Below are positions 50,727 through 60,659 of a stretch of 64,000 nucleotides of DNA, in pieces. The stretch is taken from NCBI GenBank assembly GCA_023374025.1, contig SIJG01000008.1, positions 1,959,227-2,023,226 on the forward strand, in the 5' to 3' direction. Source of the DNA: Heterodera schachtii. Taxonomy: Eukaryota > Nematoda > Chromadorea > Rhabditida > Heteroderidae. The stretch's first letter is position 1; the number at the start of each line of letters is the position of its first letter. A model generated the notes under the pieces. It ran no database searches, was not told the DNA's origin, and saw only the letters and a program-made list of their open reading frames with translations. The position numbers and the translations under genes were made by a program.

Positions 50727-53707
50727 TTTGACACCTTAAATTATAATTATATATTCTGTTTATTTGTCTTCCTACGAAGTGAAATTTTGTCCATCGTTTT
50801 AAAAGAATTATTAATTTTGAAGTGTAAAGATTTCAAATCATTAAACTTTTCAAATATGGTCAAAATGGATGTTATACAACGTGGATCAGATATCCTGAAA
50901 ACCCCCTTAAAACATGTTTTTAAGACTGAAATAAATAAAAAATTTCAAAAAATGGGGGAAAAAACTGAACTATTAACAAAATACGGTTTCCTTATAATTA
51001 TTGAATTCGAATTTTGATTCGAAGGGGCCTCGAATTCGGGTCCGGGTTTCGGAATTTTGCAAAACAAAGTTTACCATAGCAATTATTTTTTATTTAAAAA
51101 TTTCATTGGGTTGCTTCAAAATAAAAAAGTACCTGCAAGAGTCTCAAAATTATGTGGTATTTTTTGTTGAATGATCTTCCAGCTTATTTCCCCCGTTTAT
51201 AACTAGGGCTAATATTTATAGTTTTTTCACTATTTTTTTTTCCTGAGCTCTCCGTGGCATTTAAAAAAAACTACTTTCAACTATTTTTGCTTGTGAAAAA
51301 AGTTTTTTATGAAAAAGGTAATAAAAACAAAAAATACACTCCTAGGAATCGACCTAAAATTTTTTCAAAAAGTACATCCCTAAGAATGGACACGAAAAAT
51401 TTCAAAAATGCACCCCAAACAAAATGAAAAATTATCTCAAAAATCAATCTCCAAAATTTAATAATTCATTTTACAGAGTCTGAATACCCTAAAAGCTCAA
51501 AAATATGCCAAAAAAATTGACGAAAAATGTCCGAAATCGTTAAAAACTGTGGTAACATGGGCACCTCTACCTGTAAGATCAGGACAATGGAAAAGCGCTG
51601 ATTAGCAATCATCCGCTTAAACTGGGATTACCAAACCAGGAAAGGGGGGGGGGGGAAATATTAAGAAAATAATTTTTAAATGATTTCACTCGTATTATTA
51701 AAGTGACTCTGGGATTCATTAGACCGTATTTTCCCAATTATTATATGAAAAAAAGGAATTGATGATTTTGACGTTATTACTCCACTTAAATACCCGTTTG
51801 TTCACCATTTCTTCTACTTTTAAAATAGGCTTTTTATTTTTGTAAAATCTCTAAAAATAAAAGTAGAATTTTTCCATGCAATAAATTCACGTGTTAAGGC
51901 AAAAAGATTGGCAATAATTCATAAAAAAGTACCGCTCATGAAAAAAAAAGAAAAAAAAAAGAATTTTTCTATCATAAAAATGATGCATGGAAGAATCCCC
52001 TACTTTGCTCATTTAAATAATTGCCTACGCAAATCGACTTAGAGTGAAATAAGTAGAAAATAAATTTATGTAAAAAATTGTAAAATTTATATTTATTTTT
52101 TTAGAAAAATCATATCGTTTTATAAATTAATAAGGATTTGAATTTTACAGCTTTTTGAAATAAATTAATATTCAATAATTTTTTAACTGCCTGCCATGTG
52201 AAGTGAAAAATTTTTGAGGGTAAATTTAGAGAAATTTGGGAGGTCCGTCGGAATTAATTTCTTTTGTTTTTTTTTAAATTAGTACCTTTTTTTACCAAAA
52301 TTACTTTGGAAATAGGAAAATTCATAATTGGCTTCTTCGTGACTTCAGACGGGCGCTTTGGATACGCTTTAAACTTCCCCTGCCAAAAACAATATGCAAG
52401 AAAAAGGATTTTTCTAAAAAAATAAATATAAATTTTACAATTTTTTACATAAATTTATTTTCTACTTATTTCACTCTAAGTCGATTTGCGTAGGCAATTA
52501 TTTAAATGAGCAAAGTAGGGGATTCTTTCCATGCATCATTTTTATGATAGAAAAATTCTTTTTTTTTTCTTTTTTTTCATGAGCGGTACTTTTTTATGAA
52601 TTATTGCCAATCTTTTTGCCTTAACACGTGAATTTATTGCATGGAAAAATTCTACTTTTATTTTTAGAGATTTTACAAAAATAAAAAGCCTATTTTAAAA
52701 GTAGAAGAAATGGTGAACAAACGGGTATTTAAGTGGAGTAATAACGTCAAAATCATCAATTCCTTTTTTTCATATAATAATTGGGAAAATACGGTCTAAT
52801 GAATCCCAGAGTCACTTTAATAATACGAGTGAAATCATTTAAAAATTATTTTCTTAATATTTCCCCCCCCCCCCTTTCCTGGTTTGGTAATCCCAGTTTA
52901 AGCGGATGATTGCTAATCAGCGCTTTTCCATAGTCCTGATCTTACAGGTAGAGGTGCCCATGTTACCACAGTTTTTAACGATTTCGGACATTTTTCGTCA
53001 ATTTTTTTGGCATATTTTTGAGCTTTTAGGGTATTCAGACTCTGTAAAATGAATTATTAAATTTTGGAGATTGATTTTTGAGATAATTTTTCATTTTGTT
53101 TGGGGTGCATTTTTGAAATTTTTCGTGTCCATTCTTAGGGATGTACTTTTTGAAAAAATTTTAGGTCGATTCCTAGGAGTGTATTTTTTGTTTTTATTAC
53201 CTTTTTCATAAAAAACTTTTTTCACAAGCAAAAATAGTTGAAAGTAGTTTTTTTTAAATGCCACGGAGAGCTCAGGAAAAAAAAATAGTGAAAAAACTAT
53301 AAATATTAGCCCTAGTTATAAACGGGGGAAATAAGCTGGAAGATCATTCAACAAAAAATACCACATAATTTTGAGACTCTTGCAGGTACTTTTTTATTTT
53401 GAAGCAACCCAATGAAATTTTTAAATAAAAAATAATTGCTATGGTAAACTTTGTTTTGCAAAATTCCGAAACCCGGACCCGAATTCGAGGCCCCTTCGAA
53501 TCAAAATTCGAATTCAATAATTATAAGGAAACCGTATTTTGTTAATAGTTCAGTTTTTTCCCCCATTTTTTGAAATTTTTTATTTATTTCAGTCTTAAAA
53601 ACATGTTTTAAGGGGTTTTCAGGATATCTGATCCACGTTGTATAACATCCATTTTGACCATATTTGAAAAGTTTAATGATTTGAAATCTTTACTTTAAGG
53701 TGTCAAA
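50727..53707. promoter_or_regulatory. Shared divergent promoter region spanning the palindrome axis
   Basis: The start codons of the two secreted BTB-MATH copies face away from each other at 50726 and 53708. All sequence between them is inverted duplicate except a 295-base central spacer (52112-52406). Both genes therefore have nearly identical upstream DNA. I cannot name specific promoter elements. Confidence 0.5.
52112..52406. other. Unique spacer at the palindrome centre
   Basis: 295 bases with no mirrored partner separate the arms. It is AT-rich with a slightly GC-richer patch near 52340-52385 and no recognisable gene. Its presence means the arms do not meet at a perfect point. Confidence 0.9.
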
Positions 53708-56700
53708 ATGAAATATACCTTCTATTATTCTATCATATTGTCTGTTTTTGCCAATTTTCGTGTAAAAGCATTGCCGACAAAAAATAAAGCAGGTAAATAT
53801 GTAATTAATTTAGTGTATTTATCTAAGTTTGTGCCGAAATTGTCCAACAATTTAACTATCATTCAACAAGGGCCCTAAACAGAATTCCGAGAATGTTCCC
53901 GGAAATACGGAATCCGCCGGCATTCATCAAGACAAGTACAGGCATAACAGTTTTACAGTTCGGGGACCGAAAATTCAGAGGTTCTAAAATTAGCAGGGCC
54001 CTAAATTCCTAAAAATTTACGGAAATACGCCTGACACAAGCCTACAAATGAAATATTTATGCCTCTCCATTTTCGAATTTAAGGGCCAAGCGATGGACAA
54101 ATTGTCAATTTGTTGGCAGACCAAATGGAGAAAGTGCTAGACATCGGAGAATATTCGGATGTTCAATTTTTGTTTGAGAAGGGCGACAAAAAGGAGGCGA
54201 GTCAATAAAAAGCAAAAAACATCTCTTAATGCCCAGGGACAAGCCAAGGGTATACAATTTTAGGAATATATGGGTTTTGTAAGGAAGAAGCTAACTAAGC
54301 GTTAAAACGCGAAAACGGTGTTGATAAGACCATGAAATATTCCTCGGTAGCTCAGTGGTGGTCGGATGCCACAGATTGGGTGTAGGAGCGGGTTCGATTC
54401 CCACCCGAATCTTAACATATTCTCATTTTTTATAGGAAAAATCTATTATATTACTTGGGTGCTGTAATTCCTTAACCAACACTGCATTTCTTTAAGTTTA
54501 AAACAACGCGATAATTAACACCCTATAGATAGAGAAGAAGAAGGTTCCCCGAGAGGAAGAATAATTATTCAAAAAGATGTGATTCCAAAAAATATTAGGA
54601 AGTTTGTTTTGTTAGAGAGAAAGAGAGAAAGAGAGAGAAGATTAATAGGAGTGAAAGGGAGAGAGGGAGAAGGAATTTTACGTGAGAGAGAGAGAGAGAA
54701 AGTATTTTAAAAGAGAGAGTGAAAGGAAAATAGAGAGAACTCGAAATCAGAGAGAAATAAAACGATAGAGATTAAGAGAGGGAGCGAGAAAGAGAGAGAG
54801 AGTGAAAGGAAAAAAGAGAGAGAGATAAGAGATTAAGAGAGAGGATGAAAAAGGGGAGAGAGAGATTTAGAGAAATTAAGAGATGAAAAAGGGGAGAGTG
54901 GGAAAAGAGAATGAACGAAAATAGAGAGAGGGAAGGGGGGGGAGAAAGAGAGAGACGAAATAACATTAGAGAGAGAGAGGGAGAGAGAGAGAGGGGAAGA
55001 GAGAGAGAAGATAAAGGAAAAGAGAAATGATTGATACTGGAAAGAAAATAAATTTTATCAAGATTTAAACAGAGCGGCGCCCAAGCGCTCGTTACAAGTA
55101 ATTCTCAAAACTTTTCCGCCAGCATTTTATATTTTAAAAATAATTTTTGTAATTTTTAAGATTGTATCAGCTCATAGAGAGATTCTCTCCAGTGCTTCCG
55201 ATGTTTTTGAAGCAATGTTCCGTTATGATAAAGGTCAAATTGAGGTTACCGACATTGAAATTGGTGCATTCAAAGTGATGCTAACATTTATTTACACGAA
55301 GCGTTTTAACGGATTGGATGCCAATAATTGGCTGGACGTCTTAAAAGCTGGTGAAAATTTATGATTGGGATTTAAATAAATAGGTTTTTTTTATTAAAGC
55401 CGACAAATATAATATCATTGGCCTAGTAAAGAAATGTGTCGACTTTCCCATTGAAAAATTGCCCAATGTTTTTGTGGCTTTTGAAAAGGCTCTGTTGCTG
55501 AATATGGAGGTGAGAACATTATAATATCATATAAATGCAAATTAATGTGACTTGGAAGATTTGCTGAGAAAAAAGAAAAATTTGATTAATAATTGAGCCC
55601 GGACAGGAAAGGATCAAGCACAAAGACCCAATGATCCTCTTTTCAAAAATTTTTATTCGAAAAATATACACCTAAAGATTAGGGTTGGTCGCAGTCGTTT
55701 AACCGAACTGAAACCCGGGTTTTTGCGCCAAAAAGCAAAACCGAAAAACGGGGGTCTGAAAACAGGCATAGCCGAAAACCTGGGGTTCCGGTTTATAACC
55801 GGTCGTGGCCAACCCTAGTAAAGATGGAAAATTTTGGGAAAAAATACCCTAAATTGTGAAAAAAAAATTTTAAGACATAAATTCGCGTAAAAATTCTCCT
55901 TTAGTAAATAGTAATCTCAAGTATTCAAGTTAAACTAAGGATAGTTTTCAACCGAAAACATTGGTAAATTCTACGGAAATTCCCCGACAAGTTAAATTAA
56001 AAATTATATATTATTTTATTTTAGGATTTTGCTCTCCGCTGTTTGCGTTACATTGATCAAAATGCGAGAAAGTTGCTCAATTCAGAAGCCTTTTTAGAAA
56101 TTGATCAAAATTTGTTATGTGTTATTCTCGAGAGAGATCAACTGAGAATTAGTGAAACCGAAATTTGGAATGCGGTAAAATAAATATTTAAAATTATAAT
56201 TATTATTTTTTATTTAGGCACTTCGTTGGGCCGACGAACAGTGCCGTCAAAAAGGCATCGAATGTTCCGCTGAAAAACGGCGCGAAATGCTTGGCCCGGC
56301 ACTGTTTAACATTCGTTTTCCACTAATCTCAAAAGAGGAATTTACAAAAAGCATTGGTAATAAATTATATTTAAATGAATATTTTTAGAAGATGAAATAT
56401 ACCTTTTTTAATTCTGATTGTGAGCTCAGGTTTAGAAATAATTTTTTTAGAAATAAAGAAGAAATTTAAATAATTCTACTTTTTTAGTTTTAACTTTAAA
56501 ATAATTAAATAAATTTCCAAATATTTAGTTATAAATTCCTATATTAAACTAGTTACACTTTATTATGTATTTTTTAAACTCTTTACTGAGCATATTGTTG
56601 TGACTGAGCTGTAGACCATTTGGCTAAATGATCTACAGCTCAGTCACAACAAAAAGGAACTTCAAGTTCGACTCCTCCTGGCGGTGGATTATTTAAAAAT

Positions 56701-58695
56701 AATTGCACCGTCACGGCAGCAATGTTGTGCCGATAATTGTGTGTTTTGCTATATTAATGCTAAATTACTTTGGATAATATATTTTCAATTATAAAAGGAC
56801 CTTCAAAACAATCTGTACTAATATAATCGTTTATCACTTATTGCTGTCCTTTTTGTTGTAAAAGGCTCCAGGTCCAGACGAACTCTATTAATGAATGAAT
56901 GATATCCATTAATAATGAATTAATTGTCTAATTAATTATCCATTTCAATCAAACTTCAGTTTCAACTGATCTGTTAACAAAGGAAGAAAGGCTCGGCGTG
57001 TTTCAGCACTATTTCGATCTAAACTTAAGTGATGCCCCTGGGCTTTTCCCATCGAAATTTCCCACGCACCGGCGATACAAAAAAGGAGAAACAATTGAGA
57101 TGGAAATTGAAAAAGTGTCCGAATTTGCTCTGAAGGAGGTGGGAAGTCGCCGATTTAGCGATGTCGTGAATATTTGGGGAATGCCATGGAAAATATTGGC
57201 ACAAATCATTACGAAAAACGTAAACAATGAGAAATGGTTGGGCTTTTACCTTTGCTACGATGGCCCAAAAAAAGGTAAAAAAAAAGCGTTGACACTTTTC
57301 GTGAATCTTTCAGGGGAAAAGATAAAAAAAATTAAATCTTCCTCTTTGTTAAAGCTGAATTACATTTAAAATTCTTTTTTCTCGAGATTTTTTGTTTTGG
57401 AGTATTTATTTACAAAATTTTTGCATTAAATGAATAATAAAAAATTGTTAATTTTGGTCGGCTGCTCATAATGAAGACATTAAACTTAATGGTAATGTAA
57501 TGGAATTTTTTTCATTGTGCAGAAAATTTGTCTTATAAAAGTTCGGCAACATTTCGAATTGTTTCTCAAAATAACGGCACGAAGGATTTAATTGGAAGAT
57601 TCAAAGACTTCATTTTTAATAAAGAAAAACCTGCCCTTGGATTTTCATATTTCATTAGTTTTGCGGTGAGTGGCGATTCAAATAAATTTATTTTGCCAAA
57701 TAATAATCCCTACTTTTGGGTTCCATTATTTCATCGCCTCATATTTTTATATTACTTAATTGTGATTTAAAATTAACAGTCATAATCGGAAAACAGCTAA
57801 TTAACATTAAAACAATTAACTCCAATATTTGTCGCAAAACCTACCCAAATTTTTGCATTTCCAAATAAAATCATCCAAATTAAGGAATTGTTGGACCCGA
57901 GCAAAGGATTATACAATAAAAGCAAGGACAAAGTGAAATTGGCAATTGATTTAATTGTGGAGGAGCCAAAAACGGAGAAATTTATTTCCGATCCGAACAA
58001 ATCCAACGGCACAATTTCGATGGAAATTGAAAAATTATCGGAATTTGCACGAGAAATCATTTGGAGTGAACGTAGAAGCGAAACTTTGTACATAAAAGGA
58101 ATGCCATGGAAAATAAAGGCAAAAATTGAAATGGAAAATGAAAGCACTGATGAGAAATGGTTGGGCTTTTATCTTTCGTGTGAGTCTTCTGAAAAAGGTT
58201 TGCTTATCAAATTATATAATAAAAATTAAATTATTTTGTCTATAAAATTGGTGTAATTAATACCTCTATTGGAAAGACTTATGTAAGCAATAATTTGTTA
58301 ACGTATAATTTGAAGTGTTTTTTATCCAAAGATTTTCCAAGGTCATGCTCAATTTTTAATTTAAAAAATACGCTAAAATATAAATTTGATTAGTATTTAA
58401 TTTGCTTTAAGATGGAAATTGGAGCCGCAAATGTTCCGCAACACTTCGAATTGTCTCTGAAAAGAGCGGCGTAGAGGATTTTAAGAGAGAATTGAATGAA
58501 ACAGTTTTTAACAATGAAGCGAAGTCTTGGGGTTTTGAATTCATTTCTTTTGCTGTGAGTGACGGCCGATGCAATTAATTAATTGCATTTTTAATTTTAA
58601 ACTGGCAAATTAAGGAATTAATGGACCCAAGCAAAGGGTTGTACAACAAAGACGAGGACAAAGTCACATTAGCCATTGATTTTACATGTGAGTAG
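53708..58695 (+). CDS. Secreted BTB-BACK-MATH-MATH protein, right copy
   Basis: Eleven exons can be joined in phase: 53708-53792, 54084-54198, 55161-55350, 55400-55509, 56025-56174, 56218-56356, 56960-57274, 57523-57665, 57885-58197, 58412-58554 and 58615-58695. Exon 1 is a signal peptide (M-K, then core FYYSIILSVFANF, then RVKALP). BTB: GEYSDVQFLFEKGDKKE, SAHREILSSASDVFEAMF, FKVMLTFIYTKRFNG. BACK: CLRYIDQNARKLLNSEAF, and ALRWADEQCRQKGIE with LGPALFNIRFPL, a BTBD-like block. A linker (TDLLTKEERLGVFQ) is followed by two MATH domains (MEIEKVSEF, EKWLGFYLCYDG, YFISFA, LLDPSKGLYN; then MEIEKLSEF, EKWLGFYLSCE, LMDPSKGLYN), stop at 58693-58695. BTB-MATH proteins recruit substrates to CUL3; a secreted one is a candidate effector (inference). 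The intron after exon 2 is GC-AG. Confidence 0.87.
54341..54413 (+). repeat. tRNA-derived sequence in BTB intron (right arm)
   Basis: Mirror copy of the left-arm tRNA-like sequence, with intact box A (TAGCTCAGTGGTGG) and box B (GGTTCGATTCC). The weak acceptor stem argues against a functional tRNA. Confidence 0.6.
54600..55020. repeat. GA-rich microsatellite in BTB intron (right arm)
   Basis: Interrupted GAGAGAGA array of about 400 bases, the complement of the left-arm CT array. Small copy-number differences between the arms are visible, as expected for independently drifting microsatellites. Confidence 0.9.
55680..55817. mobile_element. 138-bp hAT-type MITE (right arm)
   Basis: Mirror image of the left-arm element, with TAGGGTTGG ends and the same flanking octamers. 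It predates the arm duplication or was copied between arms. Confidence 0.75.
56597..56745 (+). repeat. Right-arm-specific insertion with hairpin and tRNA-like box B
   Basis: This block has no counterpart at the mirrored left-arm position near 47790. It opens with a near-perfect hairpin (GTTGTGACTGAGCTGTAGA and its exact inverse at 56637-56655, with a small inner stem CATTT/AAATG and a GGCT loop) and continues with AAGTTCGACTCC, a box B-like word. The combination suggests a tRNA-related SINE or a small structured RNA insert. Confidence 0.55.
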
Positions 58696-59264
58696 CGTAA
58701 ATACTTTGAGAAGGATTGAAAAGAGAAAGGAGGGAAATCAGCAGGAAGATTTTTCTGGAGGGCACAAAATTACCTATTTATTGTAAAACTATCCTTTTTT
58801 GTATTTGGAAATCTTTTGTTTTTTGTATCTTTTTTTTGTGTTTTTGGGCTTCTTTGTTTTAATTTTATTTTCTTTTTCGCTTATTTTTGTCCTTCTGTTC
58901 TTTTATTGGTCAAACGGGCAAGGGATCCCGATCCCGTCCGGGCTCTAATATTTTACAAATCCGGCTTTTTCTGCTATCAGCAACAGCGTGGGGACCAACC
59001 ATCGCGTAAAACGCATAAAATTTCAATAAAAATATACATAGATTAACGGTAAAAAATTAGAGCAACCTTTTACTTAGTTACAAATGTTTATTTTTTGGAA
59101 ATAGATAACAACGAATATAAAAAATAATTACTAAATAATTCAAAACTCGATACAGTAGCTAAATATTTAGACAATTTAATTTTAATTTACATTTCATTGA
59201 AGGTTTTTTAATTCAGCGAAATGTATAATAAAAATTTATACTAACGAATTATTTTTGTCCCTGG
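58696..59264. other. 3' flank of right copy
   Basis: Mirrors the left flank in its first 150 bases. Contains a GGGCAAGGGATCCCGATCCC element ending CTAATA at about 58916-58951, which recurs at about 61057-61093, and an AATAAA at about 59024 that could serve the right copy. Confidence 0.5.
58914..58951 (+). repeat. Candidate Helitron 3' terminus, copy 1
   Basis: ACGGGCAAGGGATCCCGATC continues to GTCCGGGCTCTAAT. A GGGATC/GATCCC stem shortly before CTAA followed by T fits the Helitron 3' pattern. The same sequence recurs at about 61056-61093. No matching 5' end was located. Confidence 0.4.
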
Positions 59265-60659
59265 GCTTATCCCATTGAAATTTCCTACTCAACAACGATA
59301 CAAATACGAAGAAACACTTGAGATGGAAATTGAAAAAGTGTCCGAGTTTGCGGGGGAGGCGGTGGGAAGTCGCCGATTTAGCGATGCCGTGGAAATTGGG
59401 GGATACCCATGGAAAATAATGGCAGAAATTAGAACGAAAAATGGAAACAATAAGAAATGGTTAGGCTTTTACCTTTATTTCGATGGCACTGAAAAAGGTA
59501 AAAAAACGTTGACACTTTTCGTTAATCTGTCAGGGGAAAAAATAAAAAAAAAATTAAATTTTCCTCTTTGTTAAAGCTGAATTACATTTACAAAATTCTT
59601 TTTTCTCGAGATTTTTTGTTTTGGTTATTTATTTACAAAATTTTTGCATTAAATGAAAATAATAAAAAAATGGTAATTTTGGTCGACTGATGAAGGATTT
59701 AATTGGAAGATTCAATGACCACATTTTTAAAGATTTAAACGGCTTTGGATTTCCTAATTTCATTAGTTTTGCGGTGAGTGAACAAATAAATTTCTTTTGC
59801 TCAATAATTTTAAAAAATAATTAACTGTAATATTTGTCGCAAATAAAATCATCAAAATTAAGGAATTAATGAACCCGAGCAAAGGATTTTACAACAAAGA
59901 CGAGGACAAAGTAAAATTGGCCATTGATGTCATTTTGGAGGAGCCAAAAACGGAGAAATTTATTTCTGATCCGAACAAATCCAACGGCACACTTTCAATG
60001 GAAATTGAAAAATTATCAGATTTTGCACGAGAAATCATTGGAAGTGAACCTAGAAGCGAATCTGTGTACAAAAAATTTAAATTATTTTGTCTATAAAATT
60101 GGTGTAATTAATACCTCTATTGGAAAGACTTATGTAAGCAATAATTTTTGAACGTACAATTTTAAGTGTTTTTTTATCTAACAGATTTTCCAAGGTCATG
60201 CTCAATTTTTCATTTTCAAAAGTTTTCGACTGCGTGATAAAAGAACGGAAATTAAAAATTGTTTTAAATAAATCTTTTTAACGTCGACTCCCATTAATTT
60301 AGGCGAGGAGAATTTAAGGAAATACGCTAAAATAATTAATCTGATTAGTATTTAATTTGCTTTAAGATGGAAATTGGAGCCGCAAATGTTCGGCAACACT
60401 TCGAATTGTCTCTGAAAAGAGCGACATGGAAGATTTTAAGATAGAATTCGGTGGGATGTCTGTTTTTAACAATAAAACGAAGTCTAGGGGTTGGAACAAT
60501 TTCATTTCTTTTGCGGTGAGTGACGGCCGATTCAATTAATTAATTAATTGAATTTTTAATTTTGAAATGGCAAATTAAGGAATTAATGGATCTAAGCAAA
60601 GGATTGTACAACAAAGAAGAGGACAAAGTCATCTTGGCCATTGATTTAACATGTGAATA
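59265..60659 (+). pseudogene. MATH-only degenerate third copy
   Basis: A tandem partial duplicate of the MATH part of the right copy, without signal peptide, BTB or BACK. First MATH: about 59270-59498 (MEIEKVSEFAGEAVGSRRF, KKWLGFYLYFDG), then 59698-59776, where the first half of the middle exon is missing, then 59862 onward (LMNPSKGFYNKDEDKV). The second MATH starts (MEIEKLSDF) but is cut by a deletion after SVYKK near 60070, losing the WKI...LGF core. The last two exons are retained (60372-60513 and about 60582-60659, ending DLTCE and TAG). The missing pieces indicate a pseudogene. Confidence 0.75.

Larger units (their letters stand above)
45000..52111. repeat. Left arm of giant palindrome
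   Basis: Mirrored on the right from 52407 outward. From the axis to about 47460 the match to the right arm is nearly perfect in the stretches I compared by eye, including SNP-level identity across exons and introns, apart from a few substitutions and one insertion present only on the right. Further out, across the MATH exons, similarity drops but order and orientation stay mirrored to about 45000. An insertion at about 45640-46290, made of CTCGAGTCTCGG words and other sequence, has no partner on the right. Confidence 0.93.
52407..58900. repeat. Right arm of giant palindrome
   Basis: Reverse complement of the left arm. The innermost part (52407 to about 57060) is almost identical to the left, apart from scattered substitutions and an extra block at about 56597-56745. 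The outer part keeps order and orientation but is diverged. The outermost left-arm flank also matches the sequence following the degenerate third copy (about 60870-60945), showing that the right side underwent a further tandem duplication. Confidence 0.93.

Noticed and set aside
45000..58900. Palindrome as a sequencing hairpin artefact
   Set aside because: There is a unique central spacer, arm-specific insertions, scattered substitutions and strongly diverged outer MATH exons; a read-through artefact would be uniformly identical. Long-read confirmation would still be decisive.
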